Of a stretch of 63,593 bases of DNA, positions 38,049 to 47,667 are shown piece after piece. The stretch is from Caulobacter sp. Lineage in GTDB: Bacteria; Pseudomonadota; Alphaproteobacteria; Caulobacterales; Caulobacteraceae. A program made the translations under genes and the position numbers. How positions within the stretch are numbered: position 1 is the stretch's first letter; every line of letters starts with the position of its first letter. The stretch is from contig JAUXMY010000013.1 in NCBI GenBank assembly GCA_030683005.1, positions 1 through 63,593 of the forward strand, written 5' to 3'. The notes under the pieces are model-generated. The model did not search any database and was not told the DNA's origin. It saw only the letters and a program-made list of their open reading frames with translations.

Positions 38049-38884
38049 CAGACCGTCTGTCCCGCCCTTGTCTTGGCGCTCTGGGCCGCGCGTCCGCGTG
38101 GGCCCATGAAATAATCCCGTATCCAGGGGTGCTCGGAAAGCTCCAGTTCCTCAACCGGAGCTACGGCCGTAACCTTCTTGTCGGCGATCACGGCGACCCG
38201 ATCGGTGATCGTATACAGGCTGTCGAGGTCATGGGTGATCATGAACACGGTCAGCCCGAGGCTTCGCGATAGGTCGGCGATCAGTTCATCGAACGCCCCG
38301 GCGCCGATCGGGTCGAGGCCGGAGGTCGGTTCGTCGAGGAAGAGCATCTGCGGGTCCAGCGCCAGGGCGCGGGCCAGGGCGGCGCGCTTGGTCATGCCGC
38401 CCGAGAGCTCGGAAGGCTTCAACCCGCCGGCGCGCGGCGGCAGGCCGGAGAGGGCGATCTTCAGCTCGGCCAGGTCGTTGATCTCGGCCTTTGACAGGTC
38501 GGTGTGCTCGAACATGGGCGCGGCGACGTTCTCCTTCACGGTCAGGGCCGAGAACAGGGCGCCCTGCTGGAACAGAACGCCCGAGGTGCGTTCGATGGCC
38601 TTCATTTCCTTGCGGGATGCGTCACTGATGTCGTGACCGAAAATCCGGATCGTGCCGCCGTCAGGCTTCTTGAGGCCGATGATGGTGTTCAGCAGCACCG
38701 ACTTGCCGCTTCCCGAGCCGCCGACCACCCCCAGGACCTCGCCGCGGTTCACGGTCAGGTTCAGGTGATCGTGGACAACGTTGTCCCCGAACTGCGAGAT
38801 CAGATCTATGACCTCGACCGGCGGCGCGGTGTCGTCGAGGCCATCCTCGTCCAGATCAACAAAGGCGGGGCGCGGCTCGACCAT
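38048..38884 (-). CDS. MlaF-like ABC transporter ATP-binding protein
   Basis: ATPase of 278 residues energising the MCE lipid transporter: Walker A GGSGSGKSVLLN, Q-loop FQQGALFSALTVKEN, signature LSGGMTKRAALARA, Walker B MLFLDEPTSGLDP and switch THDLDSLY. The string QQGALFS is characteristic of the MlaF group. Its ATG overlaps the permease stop by four bases. Confidence 0.93.
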   Translation of the reverse strand: MVEPRPAFVDLDEDGLDDTAPPVEVIDLISQFGDNVVHDHLNLTVNRGEVLGVVGGSGSGKSVLLNTIIGLKKPDGGTIRIFGHDISDASRKEMKAIERTSGVLFQQGALFSALTVKENVAAPMFEHTDLSKAEINDLAELKIALSGLPPRAGGLKPSELSGGMTKRAALARALALDPQMLFLDEPTSGLDPIGAGAFDELIADLSRSLGLTVFMITHDLDSLYTITDRVAVIADKKVTAVAPVEELELSEHPWIRDYFMGPRGRAAQSAKTRAGQTV

Positions 38885-39999
38885 CAGAAGTCGAGCTCCA
38901 TGAAGATCAGCGCGAAGATGGCGTCGATCAGAATGATCGAGAAGATGGCGTGGACCACGGAGGCGGTGACCCGCTGGCCCAGGGACACGACGTCGCCGCC
39001 GACCTCCATGCCCTGCCGCGAGCCGATGCCGGCGATGACGGCCGCCATGATCGGAACCTTGACGAGGCCGACGATGAAATGGGTCAGCCCGACATTGTCG
39101 ACGATGCGCTGCAGGAAGAAGGTCGGGGACAGGTCCATGACCAGCCAGGTGACCATCATCCCGCCCATCAGCCCGGCCAGGTCGGCGACGAACGTCAGCA
39201 ACGGCATGGTCAGCTGCAAGGCCACGAACCGCGGCAGGACCAGGGCCTCGAACGGATCGACGCCCATGACGCGCATGGCGTCGATCTCCTGCCGCATCTT
39301 CATGGCGCCGATCTCGGCGGTGAAGGCCGAGGCCGATCGGCCGGCCAGCAGGACGGCGGTGATCACCACGCCGAACTCGCGCAGGACGGCGATGCCGATC
39401 ATCTCGACCACGAACACCGAGGCGCCGAAGTCGCTCAACACATTGATGCCGAGCAGGGCGATTACCGCCCCGATGAAGAAGGTCGTCACCGCCACGATGG
39501 GCAGGGCGTCCAGGCCCGCGCGTTCGCACAGGGTGACGATGGGCGCCCAGCGCACCTTGTGCGGCATGGCGAAGCCACGCCCGGCCGCCACCAGCACCCG
39601 GCCGATGAAGGCGAAGGTCTCCACCGCCTCGCCGGCGAGGTGGAAGACGCCGCGCCCGATCCGCACCGCCAGATCGTAGAAACCCCGCTGGACGACCGGC
39701 GGACTCGGCTCGACCTGGACGGCGTCGCTGACCAGGTCGAGCAGGCGTGTCTGTTCGGGGCGGGCGACCAGCTTTCCTGCGCTGACCCGGCCATCCGTGG
39801 CGCGAACAATGGCGTAGGCTCCGGCGGTGTCGCAACGGCGTACGCCACTCAGGTCGAGATTGACCGCCTTCGATCCCAGCAGGACCTCGGTCAGCCGCCG
39901 GCCGGCGTCATCCAGAGACTCCGCGGTCCAGTCGCCTGACAGGAACGCGGTCGCGCCATGCTCGCCTTCCTGGAGCTTGAAGTCGGCGGGTTTGCTCAT
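38884..39999 (-). CDS. MlaE family lipid ABC transporter permease with N-terminal STAS-like domain
   Basis: Permease of 371 residues. Residues 1-100 form a soluble STAS-like domain (AVNLDLSGVRRCDTAGAYAI is the usual STAS loop), in E. coli a separate protein (MlaB); the rest is the MlaE domain with five or six helices, including VVEMIGIAVLREFGVVITAV and SAFTAEIGAMKMRQEIDAM. First gene of the four-gene operon permease-ATPase-MCE-lipoprotein. The start MSKPADF at 39999 fits the domain; an upstream GTG at 40077 would add 26 unrelated residues. Confidence 0.9.
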   Translation of the reverse strand: MSKPADFKLQEGEHGATAFLSGDWTAESLDDAGRRLTEVLLGSKAVNLDLSGVRRCDTAGAYAIVRATDGRVSAGKLVARPEQTRLLDLVSDAVQVEPSPPVVQRGFYDLAVRIGRGVFHLAGEAVETFAFIGRVLVAAGRGFAMPHKVRWAPIVTLCERAGLDALPIVAVTTFFIGAVIALLGINVLSDFGASVFVVEMIGIAVLREFGVVITAVLLAGRSASAFTAEIGAMKMRQEIDAMRVMGVDPFEALVLPRFVALQLTMPLLTFVADLAGLMGGMMVTWLVMDLSPTFFLQRIVDNVGLTHFIVGLVKVPIMAAVIAGIGSRQGMEVGGDVVSLGQRVTASVVHAIFSIILIDAIFALIFMELDF

Positions 40000-40136
40000 C
40001 GGCGCGTCGGCGGCTCCATCGTCCGGCGCGAAACTGCCACGCTGTGCCGTAATGCGCAAAGCGTTCGCGCGTTGCACGGGCGATTGCCAGCGGGGCGGGC
40101 ATGGGTGAGTGTCCGGGCGACCGACAGGAGACCTCC

Positions 40137-41912
40137 ATGTCCGACAGCCCGCTCGATCATCGCCCGCCCTCCCGCTCGATCGGCGCGGCGCGCGTGGCCA
40201 TCGGCTTTCTGGCCGGCGTCCTCATCTGGGCGCTGAACGAGGCCGGCGACCAGAAGGTTTGGCCGGCGACGGTTCCGCCGCTGTTCGGCGCGCTGATCAT
40301 GGTCGCCGTGTTCGTCCCGTTCGTGCTGGTCGGCGGGCTGGGCGCCCTGCGCGCCCGGACCCTGGCCCTCTGGGCGGCCGGGTCAGCGGCGGTGCTGGCG
40401 GCGCTGGGCGCGCACGACCTGGCCCGGCGATTCGAATCGCTGAACGATCCCTGGGTCTCGCCGCAGCTGATGATCTTCGGCGCCGCCGGCCTGTTTATCG
40501 CCCACCATCTGGTCGAGGGCGCCGACGCCGAGCGCAAGGTCATCGCGACCTTCCCGCGCTACTTCGAGATCGCCTGGAAGCACGGGGTCCAGCTGGCGCT
40601 GTCGGCGGCCTTCGTCGGCGTGTTCTGGCTGATCCTGTTCCTGGGCGGAGCGATGTTCGATCTGATCGGTATCAAGGCGGTCGGACAGCTGTTGCAAACG
40701 GCCTGGTTCGCGATCCCGGCCACGGCGACGATGTTCGCCGCCGCTGTCCACCTGACCGACGTCCGCGCCGGGCTGATCCGGGGGATCCGGACGGTGGCCC
40801 TGACTCTGCTGGCCTGGCTGCTGCCGATCCTGGTCGTGCTGGCGACCGCCTTCCTGCTGGCCCTGCCGTTCACGGGGCTGGACGCCCTGTGGGGCACGCG
40901 CAGCGGCGCGGCGATCCTGCTCAGCGCCATGGCCGTGCTGATCGTGCTGACCAACGCCGCCTACCAGGACGGCGAGCCCGACAGTCCGGTGCCGCCGGTC
41001 CTGCGCTGGAGCGGGAAGCTTGCCGGGGTGCTGCTGGCGCCGATGGTCGCGCTGGCCGCCTACGCCCTGTGGCTGCGAATCGGCCAGTACGGCCTGACGC
41101 CGGATCGCATCGTGGCGGTCGCCTGCGTCGTCGCCGGCCTGGTCTACGCCGTCGGCTACTTCATCGCCGCGGTGCGGCCGGGACGCTGGATGCGGCGGCT
41201 GGAGGTCACCAACATCATCGCCGCCTTCGTCTCCCTGGCCCTGCTGCTGGCTATCTTCAGCCCGTTGGCCGACCCGGCCCGGCTGTCGGTGAACAACCAG
41301 ATGGCGCGGCTGGAGAGCGGGACGGTGAAGCCGGAGAAGCTGGACTACCAGTTCCTGCGCTTCGACAGCGGGCGCTACGGGCGCGAGGCGCTGGTTACGC
41401 TGAAGGCCAGGGGCGGCGAGGTCGGCAAGCGCGCGGCCGCCGCCCTCGCCGAAACCGAGCGTAGGGGCGACGCGCCGGACGCGGTGCTGCTCGACGCCGC
41501 CAGGGTGCCGGTGATCTGGCCCGCGGGGCGCACGCTGCCTGACGATTTCTTCGTCCAGCAATGGGCGCGCGACCAGCAGCGGTCCTGCACCCTCGGTCCC
41601 GACGAATGCCAGACCGCTCTGCTGGATCTGACCCGCGACGGCGTCGAGGAGGTGGTGATCATCAACCGCCAGCGGGCGTGGATTCACGGCCGGGTCGACG
41701 GCCGGTGGCGGCTTCTGGGCGAGGCCGCGCTCTGGAGGCCTGGCCGCGACAACGACCAGGCGCTGATCGAGGCCATCCGCAAGGGCGGGATCAGCGCGGG
41801 GGCGCCCGCGCTCGATGACCTGATCATCGACGGCGAGCGGTACTTCGTCACGCCGGACGGTTCGCCGCCCGTGGCGATCGCGGTTCCGCCGGCCCCGCCG
41901 CCGGCGAAGTGA
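40137..41912 (+). CDS. DUF4153 multi-pass membrane protein
   Basis: Protein of 591 residues with about ten to eleven hydrophobic segments in the first 400 residues and a soluble C-terminal portion of about 190 residues. Segments such as VQLALSAAFVGVFWLILFLG and AWLLPILVVLATAFLLALPF fit the DUF4153 family, found widely in alphaproteobacteria without assigned function. The start has AGGAG 6 bases upstream. Divergent from the MCE transporter operon. The tail (LDDLIIDGERYFVTPDGSPP) resembles a small beta domain of unknown role. Confidence 0.75.
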   Translation: MSDSPLDHRPPSRSIGAARVAIGFLAGVLIWALNEAGDQKVWPATVPPLFGALIMVAVFVPFVLVGGLGALRARTLALWAAGSAAVLAALGAHDLARRFESLNDPWVSPQLMIFGAAGLFIAHHLVEGADAERKVIATFPRYFEIAWKHGVQLALSAAFVGVFWLILFLGGAMFDLIGIKAVGQLLQTAWFAIPATATMFAAAVHLTDVRAGLIRGIRTVALTLLAWLLPILVVLATAFLLALPFTGLDALWGTRSGAAILLSAMAVLIVLTNAAYQDGEPDSPVPPVLRWSGKLAGVLLAPMVALAAYALWLRIGQYGLTPDRIVAVACVVAGLVYAVGYFIAAVRPGRWMRRLEVTNIIAAFVSLALLLAIFSPLADPARLSVNNQMARLESGTVKPEKLDYQFLRFDSGRYGREALVTLKARGGEVGKRAAAALAETERRGDAPDAVLLDAARVPVIWPAGRTLPDDFFVQQWARDQQRSCTLGPDECQTALLDLTRDGVEEVVIINRQRAWIHGRVDGRWRLLGEAALWRPGRDNDQALIEAIRKGGISAGAPALDDLIIDGERYFVTPDGSPPVAIAVPPAPPPAK

Positions 41913-42016
41913 GGTCGGCAGCCGCACAGCCCGCCTTCGCCAAGGCTCCGGCGCGGCATCCTGTTTCGACTGAAAGGGCAGGGCTTGTTCTGCGAAGCCC
42001 TTAGGGCGAAGCAGAA

Positions 42017-42091
42017 TGGTGGATGCGACAGGGATTGAACCTGTGACCCCCTCGGTGTGAACGAGGTGCTCTCCCGCTGAGCTACGCATCC
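42017..42091 (-). tRNA. tRNA-Val (anticodon CAC)
   Basis: On the minus strand the 75-base gene begins GGATGCGTAGCTCAGCGGG, has anticodon loop TTCACAC (anticodon CAC, valine GTG), T-loop GGTTCAATCCC and acceptor partner CGCATCC, discriminator A and encoded CCA. No integrase or attachment-site duplication is visible nearby. Confidence 0.97.
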
Positions 42092-42122
42092 GCTCTGGGG
42101 CTCTCGGCCCGGGAGGCGGCGT

Positions 42123-42839
42123 CTATAGCGACTCGGCCGCCGCACGGCAAGACGCCACGAGGCCGGCGACCGCCGAGGCCAGCTCATCGAAGTGATCGAT
42201 CACCATGTCGCCGCCCAGTTCGGCCGGCGGCAGGTCGTTGTAGCCGAAGGCGCAGACCACGCAGGGGACGCCCGCCGCCTTCGCCGCGCCGGTGTCGGGC
42301 GAGGCGTCGCCGACCAGGATGGCGCGGGCCGGGTCGCCGCCGGCAAGGGCGATCGCCTCCAGCAGCGGCGCGGGGTCCGGCTTCTGCACCGGCAGGGAGT
42401 CGCCGCCGACGATGGCGTCGAAGACGGTGGCCATGTCCAGCTGATCCAGCAGCAGCCGCGCCAGCCCCTCGGGCTTGTTGGTGCAGACCGCCAGCTTCGC
42501 GCCGCGGGCCCGCAGGTCGGCGAGCGCCTCCAGGCAACCGGGGAAGGGCCGGCTCTCCCGCGCGATGCGGCCCTTGTAGACCTCGACGATCCGCGGCCGC
42601 AGTTCCGCGATCCTTTCCTCGCTGATGGTCAGGTCAGCCATGGCGAAGGCGCGGATCAGCATGCCCCGCAGCCCGTGGCCGACCAGCTGGCGCACGGCGG
42701 TCATCGGCGCCGGGGCCATGCCCTGCTCGACGAGGATGACGTTCAGCGCCCCGACGAGGTCGTGCGCCGTCTCCACCAGGGTGCCGTCGAGGTCGAAGGC
42801 GAGGGTCCAGCCGGCGAGGTCATTCACAGGGTCATGCAT
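42123..42839 (-). CDS. gph: Phosphoglycolate phosphatase (HAD family)
   Basis: HAD-superfamily phosphatase of 238 residues removing phosphate from 2-phosphoglycolate, a by-product of DNA repair and oxygenation. Motif I FDLDGTLVETAHD, motif II VCTNKPEG, motif III KPDPAPLLEAI and motif IV LVGDASPDTGAAKAAG are all present with a helical cap between I and II. Divergent from glmU. Confidence 0.9.
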   Translation of the reverse strand: MHDPVNDLAGWTLAFDLDGTLVETAHDLVGALNVILVEQGMAPAPMTAVRQLVGHGLRGMLIRAFAMADLTISEERIAELRPRIVEVYKGRIARESRPFPGCLEALADLRARGAKLAVCTNKPEGLARLLLDQLDMATVFDAIVGGDSLPVQKPDPAPLLEAIALAGGDPARAILVGDASPDTGAAKAAGVPCVVCAFGYNDLPPAELGGDMVIDHFDELASAVAGLVASCRAAAESL

Positions 42840-42896
42840 TGCTCAGGGCTTTCGGCTAAACCCGACGCCAATGCAACGCTTTGAAGAGTCGCAACG

Positions 42897-44243
42897 ATGA
42901 CCGCACGCGCCGCCGTGATCATGGCCGCCGGACAGGGCACGCGGATGAAATCCGGGGTGCCCAAGGTCCTCCACAGGGTCGGCGGCCGGACCATGCTCGA
43001 CCGCGCCATCGACGCCGTCCAAGCCGCCGGCTGCGAGCGGGTGGTGGTGGTCTGCGGGACCCACAGCCCGGCGGTGGCCGAGCATGTCAAGAAGCGGCTG
43101 GGCGAGGCCGCCGTCGCCATCCAGGACCCGCCGCTGGGCACCGCCCACGCTGTGCTGTGCGCCAGGGACGCCCTGGCCGGGTTCGAGGGCGATGTGCTGG
43201 TCACCAATGCCGACTGTCCGCTGCTGACCGCCGCCGACCTGGCCCCCATCTTCGACCGTCGCGCGGCGGGCGATGACCTGGTCATGCTGGCCTTCGAGGC
43301 CGCCGATCCGGCGCTGTACGGCCGGATGATCCAGGACGCCGACGGGCGCCTGCTGCGCATCGTCGAGGCGCGCGACGCCAGCGCCGAGGAGAAGGCCGTC
43401 AAGGTCTGCTACAGCGGCATGCTGGCCGCCGCCGCCGGGCCGCTGTTCGACTGGCTGGCCGCCGTCGACAACGACAACGTCAAGGCCGAGTACTACATCA
43501 CCTCCATCGTCGGCATCGCCAACGCGGCCGGCAAACGGGTCGGCGTTGCCACGGCCTCCGAGACCGCCGTCATGGGCGCCGACGACCAGGCCGGCGTCGC
43601 CCGCGCCGAGGCCCTGTGGCAGGCCCGCGCCCGCAATGCCCTGATGGCCGACGGCGTGACCATGGTCGCGCCGGAGACGGTGTTCCTCAGCTTCGACACC
43701 CGGGTCGCCGGCGGCGTGGTGCTGGAGCCCAACCTCGTCTTCGGCCCCGGCGTTACCGTCGAGACCGGCGCGGTGATCCGGGCCTTCAGCCATCTGGAGG
43801 GCGCCGTCATCCGCTCAGGCGCCATCGTCGGCCCCTACGCCCGCCTGCGCCCCGGCGCGGACATCGGCGAGGGGGCCCACATCGGCAACTTCGTCGAGGT
43901 GAAGAAGGTCAAGGTCGGCAAGGGCGCCAAGGCCAACCACCTGTCCTACCTGGGCGACGGCACGGTCGGCGCGGGGGCCAACATCGGGGCCGGCACGATC
44001 TTCTGCAACTACGACGGCTTCGACAAGTTCGACACCCATGTGGGCGAGGGCGCCTTCATCGGCTCCAACTCCTCGCTGGTCGCGCCGGTGACCATCGGCG
44101 CGGGCGCCTATACCGGCTCCGGGTCTGTGATCACCAGAAGCGTCGATGCCGACGCCCTGGGCCTTGAGCGCTCGGTCCAGCTCGAGAAGCCCGGCTGGGC
44201 GGCGCGGTTCCGGGCGATGAAGATGGCGCGGAAGAAGGGGTAG
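42897..44243 (+). CDS. glmU: Bifunctional UDP-GlcNAc pyrophosphorylase/glucosamine-1-P acetyltransferase
   Basis: Makes UDP-N-acetylglucosamine for peptidoglycan and LPS. The 448-residue protein has the nucleotidyltransferase signature [18 protein letters not shown] at the N-terminus, and a left-handed beta-helix of hexapeptide repeats after residue 250 (for example [19 protein letters not shown]). The catalytic region [20 protein letters not shown] and [12 protein letters not shown] confirm the acetyltransferase half. Ends at a short VapB-like frame downstream. Confidence 0.96.
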   Translation: MTARAAVIMAAGQGTRMKSGVPKVLHRVGGRTMLDRAIDAVQAAGCERVVVVCGTHSPAVAEHVKKRLGEAAVAIQDPPLGTAHAVLCARDALAGFEGDVLVTNADCPLLTAADLAPIFDRRAAGDDLVMLAFEAADPALYGRMIQDADGRLLRIVEARDASAEEKAVKVCYSGMLAAAAGPLFDWLAAVDNDNVKAEYYITSIVGIANAAGKRVGVATASETAVMGADDQAGVARAEALWQARARNALMADGVTMVAPETVFLSFDTRVAGGVVLEPNLVFGPGVTVETGAVIRAFSHLEGAVIRSGAIVGPYARLRPGADIGEGAHIGNFVEVKKVKVGKGAKANHLSYLGDGTVGAGANIGAGTIFCNYDGFDKFDTHVGEGAFIGSNSSLVAPVTIGAGAYTGSGSVITRSVDADALGLERSVQLEKPGWAARFRAMKMARKKG

Positions 44244-44355
44244 GGCCGGCCGAGACATGCGCTTCCGTGCGTGTCCCCATCGGCTTCGAAGCGGCAGGGG
44301 TAGCCTTCGCCCGGCTCCACCCGCGTGGTATACTGCGGGTACTGGAGGCGGGCCG

Positions 44356-44562
44356 ATGACCACCTACACCACCTACAACAGCAGGACCTTCGAGACCGAA
44401 GACGGCCAAGCAGTGTTGTTGCCGGAGGAAATCGCCTATCCCGATGATACCGAGGTCACGATCATCCGTTCCGGGGATGTGCTGACGGTGTATCCGAGGC
44501 AATCCGCAGCGTACCCAGAATCCCGTCTTCCCGGCGAAGGCCGGGATCCATCTTCGGCCTGA
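44356..44562 (+). CDS. VapB/AbrB-like antitoxin, C-terminus replaced by a repeat
   Basis: Small protein of 68 residues whose first 50 form a swapped-hairpin AbrB/MazE-like DNA-binding domain: FETEDGQAVLLPEEIAYPDD and TEVTIIRSGDVLTVYP match VapB antitoxins. From residue 56 the frame (SRLPGEGRDPSSA) is read from the left arm of an R2 palindrome, so the toxin-binding tail of a normal VapB is missing. GGAGG sits 7 bases before the ATG, and near-repeats GGTATACT and GGGTACT lie just upstream. No VapC toxin follows. It may be a decayed pair. Confidence 0.7.
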   Translation: MTTYTTYNSRTFETEDGQAVLLPEEIAYPDDTEVTIIRSGDVLTVYPRQSAAYPESRLPGEGRDPSSA

Positions 44563-44627
44563 GCTCCGCGATCGGATCCTGTATTCTGAGGCCATCCTGT
44601 GGACCCCGGCCTTCGCCGGGGATACGG
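44522..44627. repeat. Palindromic repeat family R2, copy 3
   Basis: Arms CCCGTCTTCCCGGCGAAGGC (44522-44541, to 44550) and TGGACCCCGGCCTTCGCCGG (44600-44619, to 44627) are nearly perfect complements. The left arm supplies the stop region of the VapB-like frame. Confidence 0.8.
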
Positions 44628-44681
44628 CGTGGGGGAGTCCCGCGGGTAGCCGGGCCGGGCCGGGCGTGGCATGCAGAGTCC

Positions 44682-45245
44682 ATGCGCATCGCCACCGCCG
44701 CCGTCCTGTCCATCGCCCTCATCGCCCCCGCGCCGGCCACGGCCGACGACGCCGGCCTGTTCGGCTACTTCCGCTCCATCTGCGGCTCGGTTCCTGACCC
44801 CGCCGCCGCCATCGCGCGCGCCTCGGAGCAGGGGTTCGCGCCGGCGAAGAAGACGCCCAGGGTCGGTGACCTCAAGGAGGTGAAGGCCTTCGAGAAGACG
44901 GTCGGCGGGCGCGAATTCTTCGTCATCACCGGGCGCGGCGCCGGCAAGCCGCGCGACGGCCTGCCGGCTTCGGCGACCGCCGCCTGCGGAGTCGGGGTCA
45001 AGGGCAAGGACGAGGCGGCCATGGCGGCCGGGCGCCGGTGGGTCGGGGTGCCGGTCTCCCGCTCGGTGCTCGGCGTGGCCTTCCACGCCTTCCGCCAGGC
45101 CGGCGGAGCGCGCACGGCCCTGTCGTTCGACGACAAGGCCGCGACGAAGGCGGCGGTGCTGGCCGGCGACCTGAACGTGCTGACGGTCAGCAGCCTTGGC
45201 GGCTCGACCGTCCTGTTCCTCAGCCGGTCGCGCGCGGCCTCCTAG
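44682..45245 (+). CDS. Secreted protein of unknown function
   Basis: Protein of 187 residues with a signal peptide ([20 protein letters not shown], cleavage near ATA-DD). The mature part begins [17 protein letters not shown] and contains two cysteines (one in RSICGS and one in [11 protein letters not shown]) that could form a disulfide in the periplasm. I do not recognise the family. It converges with ahpF; the stops overlap by four bases. Confidence 0.65.
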   Translation: MRIATAAVLSIALIAPAPATADDAGLFGYFRSICGSVPDPAAAIARASEQGFAPAKKTPRVGDLKEVKAFEKTVGGREFFVITGRGAGKPRDGLPASATAACGVGVKGKDEAAMAAGRRWVGVPVSRSVLGVAFHAFRQAGGARTALSFDDKAATKAAVLAGDLNVLTVSSLGGSTVLFLSRSRAAS

Positions 45246-46819
45246 GCGGCCTGCGCCACCTCGGCCGGCAGGCGGATCAGGTAGTCGAAGGCCGACAGCG
45301 CCGCCTTGGAGCCTTCGCCCATGGCGATGACGATCTGCTTGTAGGGCGTCGTCGTCGCGTCTCCGGCGGCGAACACGCCGGGGACGGAGGTCGCGCCGCG
45401 ATGGTCGACCTCGATCTCGCCGCGCGGCGACAGGGCCACCGCGTCCTTCAGCCACTCGGTGTTGGGCACCAGGCCGATCTGCACGAAGATGCCTTCCAGA
45501 TCGACGTTGTGGATCTCGTCGCTGTTGCGATCCTTGTAGACCAGGCCAGTGACCCGGGCGCCGTCGCCACGGACCTCGGTGGTCAGGGCCGAGGTGACGA
45601 TGGTCACGTTGGGCAGGCTGGCCAGCTTGCGCTGCAGCACCGCGTCGGCGCGCAGCTGGCTGTCGAACTCGATCAGGGTGACGTGGGCGACGATGCCGGC
45701 CAGGTCGATGGCCGCCTCGACGCCGCTGTTGCCGCCGCCGATCACCGCCACCCGCTTGCCCTTGAACAGTGGGCCGTCGCAGTGCGGGCAGTAGGCGACG
45801 CCCCTGTTGCGGTATTCCTCCTCGCCGGGCACGCCCATCTGCCGCCAGCGGGCGCCGGTGGCCAGGATGACGGTCCGGGAGGCCAGGCGCGCGCCGTTCT
45901 CCAGCTCGACCGTAACAAGCCCGCCGGGCGTCGACGCCGGGACCAGCTTGACGGCCTTCTGCAGGGTCATGACGTCGACGTCGTAGTCCTTCACATGCTG
46001 CTCGAGACCGGAGACCAGCTTCGGCCCCTCGGTGTGCGGCACGGAGATGAAGTTCTCGATGGCCATGGTGTCGAGCACCTGACCGCCGAAGCGCTCGGCC
46101 GCGAGGCCCGTGCGGATGCCCTTGCGGGCGGCGTAGATGGCCGAGGCCGCGCCGGCCGGGCCGCCGCCGATGATCAGCACCTCGAACGGGGCCTTGGCCT
46201 TCAGCTTCTCGGCGTCGCGGGCGGCCGCGCCGGTGTCAAGTTTGGCCAGGATCTGCTCCAGGCTCATGCGGCCCTGGCCGAAGGCCTCGCCGTTCAGCAG
46301 GATGGTGGGCACCGCCATCACCTGGCGGGCCTCGACCTCGGCCTGGAACAGGGCGCCGTCGATGGCCACGTGGCTGATGTTCGGGTTCAGCGCCGCCATG
46401 GTGTTCAGCGCCTGCACCACGTCGGGGCAGTTCTGGCAGGACTGGGAGAAGTAGGTCTCGAAGCGGAAGGGGCCTTCCAGGGCGCGGATCTGCTCGACCA
46501 GCTCGGCCTCGATGCGCGGCGGGTGGCCGCCGACGTGCAGCAGGGCCAGCACCAGCGAGGTGAACTCGTGCCCCAGCGGCAGGCCGGCGAAGCGGACGTC
46601 GGCGTTCCCGGCGGCGCGGGTGATGGCGAAGGACGGCTTGCGCGCGTCGGCGCCGGTCACGTCCAGGCTGACCTTGTCGGAGGTCGACGCGACATCTTCC
46701 AGCAGCGCCAGCATGTCCGCGGACCCCTGGCCCTCGCCGAGCGACGCGACCAGCGTGATCGGCTCGCGCAGGTTCTGCAGATAGGCGGTCAGCTGGGTCT
46801 TGAGGGCGGCGTCCAACAT
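45242..46819 (-). CDS. ahpF: Alkyl hydroperoxide reductase subunit F
   Basis: Flavoprotein disulfide reductase of 525 residues that recycles AhpC with NADH or NADPH. The N-terminal double thioredoxin-like domain carries C128 and C131 in SCQNCPDV. The second half is thioredoxin-reductase-like with the FAD motif [19 protein letters not shown] and the redox pair CPHCDGPLF. It follows ahpC by 81 bp on the same strand, with a strong hairpin in between. Confidence 0.94.
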   Translation of the reverse strand: MLDAALKTQLTAYLQNLREPITLVASLGEGQGSADMLALLEDVASTSDKVSLDVTGADARKPSFAITRAAGNADVRFAGLPLGHEFTSLVLALLHVGGHPPRIEAELVEQIRALEGPFRFETYFSQSCQNCPDVVQALNTMAALNPNISHVAIDGALFQAEVEARQVMAVPTILLNGEAFGQGRMSLEQILAKLDTGAAARDAEKLKAKAPFEVLIIGGGPAGAASAIYAARKGIRTGLAAERFGGQVLDTMAIENFISVPHTEGPKLVSGLEQHVKDYDVDVMTLQKAVKLVPASTPGGLVTVELENGARLASRTVILATGARWRQMGVPGEEEYRNRGVAYCPHCDGPLFKGKRVAVIGGGNSGVEAAIDLAGIVAHVTLIEFDSQLRADAVLQRKLASLPNVTIVTSALTTEVRGDGARVTGLVYKDRNSDEIHNVDLEGIFVQIGLVPNTEWLKDAVALSPRGEIEVDHRGATSVPGVFAAGDATTTPYKQIVIAMGEGSKAALSAFDYLIRLPAEVAQAA

Positions 46820-46856
46820 GTCGGCTCCGGGGGTACGGGAAACGCGGGGGTGGCGC

Positions 46857-46880
46857 GGCGCCGCTCCGTTGAGCGGCGCC
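46857..46880 (-). terminator. Strong hairpin between ahpC and ahpF
   Basis: GGCGCCGCT-N6-AGCGGCGCC, a perfect nine-base stem with a six-base loop in the 81-bp gap. No T run follows, so a partial attenuator or mRNA-processing signal, letting ahpC exceed ahpF, is more likely than a full terminator. Confidence 0.5.
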
Positions 46881-46900
46881 GGCCGGGGCAGGCGTGGTCG

Positions 46901-47464
46901 TCAGATCTTGCCGACGAGGTCGAGCGAAGGCGCGAGGGTCTTTTCACCTTCTTCCCACTTGGCCGGGCAGACTTCGCCCGGGTGGGCGGCGACGTACTGG
47001 GCGGCCTTGACCTTGCGCAGCAGCTCGGCGGCGTTGCGGCCGATGCCTTCAGCGGTGACTTCCATGAACTGGATGACGCCGTTGGGGTCGACCAGGAAGG
47101 TGCCGCGGTCAGCCAGGCCCTGGCCTTCGCGCATCATGCCGAAGTTGTTGGTCACCACGCCGGCCGGATCGCCGATCATGGTGTAGCGGATCTTGCCGAT
47201 GGCGGGCGAGCTGTCGTGCCAGGCCTTGTGCGAGAAGTGGGTGTCGGTGGACACCGAATAGACCTCGACGCCCATCTTCTGGAAGGTGTCGTAGTTGTCT
47301 TCCAGGTCTTCCAGCTCGGTCGGGCAGACGAAGGTGAAGTCGGCCGGGTAGAAGAACACGATCGACCACTTGCCGCGCAGGTCGGCGTCGCTGACCTCGA
47401 CGAACTTGCCGCCCTTGTAGGCCTGGGCGGTGAAGGGTTTGATTTCGGTGTTGATGAGGGACAT
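46901..47464 (-). CDS. ahpC: Alkyl hydroperoxide reductase subunit C (peroxiredoxin)
   Basis: Typical 2-Cys peroxiredoxin of 187 residues. The peroxidatic Cys47 lies in [11 protein letters not shown] and the resolving cysteine in [11 protein letters not shown]; both are at the AhpC positions. It reduces hydrogen and organic peroxides in the cytoplasm and is regenerated by AhpF downstream. The region upstream, shared with divergent rpiA, holds an ATAG-N7-CTAT core. Confidence 0.96.
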   Translation of the reverse strand: MSLINTEIKPFTAQAYKGGKFVEVSDADLRGKWSIVFFYPADFTFVCPTELEDLEDNYDTFQKMGVEVYSVSTDTHFSHKAWHDSSPAIGKIRYTMIGDPAGVVTNNFGMMREGQGLADRGTFLVDPNGVIQFMEVTAEGIGRNAAELLRKVKAAQYVAAHPGEVCPAKWEEGEKTLAPSLDLVGKI

Positions 47465-47533
47465 GCCGCACTCCGTGAATGGCGAGGCGTTGGATTTAGC
47501 CGGGCCCGGCCGATAAAGGAAATTGATTTAATC

Positions 47534-47573
47534 GCATCGCAGCATAGAGCGGCCCTATATCGTGTTGCGATGC
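47534..47573. promoter_or_regulatory. Dyad with OxyR-like core between ahpC and rpiA
   Basis: ATAG-N7-CTAT (47544-47558), the OxyR half-site spacing, is flanked by the inverted pair GCATCGCA (47534-47541) and TGCGATGC (47566-47573). The spacing of the outer arms is not symmetric (2 and 7 bases). No oxyR gene lies in the window, so control is inferred from sequence and position only. Confidence 0.4.
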
Positions 47574-47667
47574 GGCATCGTCGGTCGGGTCGGACGGTGC
47601 GGCAGGGCGCTTCCCCCGTCCGCGAGGGGTGCTAAACAGCGCTCAGAAGCCGCCCGGACAAAGCCCC

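Noticed and set aside
42017..42091. Integration site at tRNA-Val
   Set aside because: Flanked by housekeeping genes; no att repeat or integrase.
45038..47635. 865-codon frame antisense to ahpF and ahpC
   Set aside because: Spans two well-identified genes and their gap; composition shadow only.
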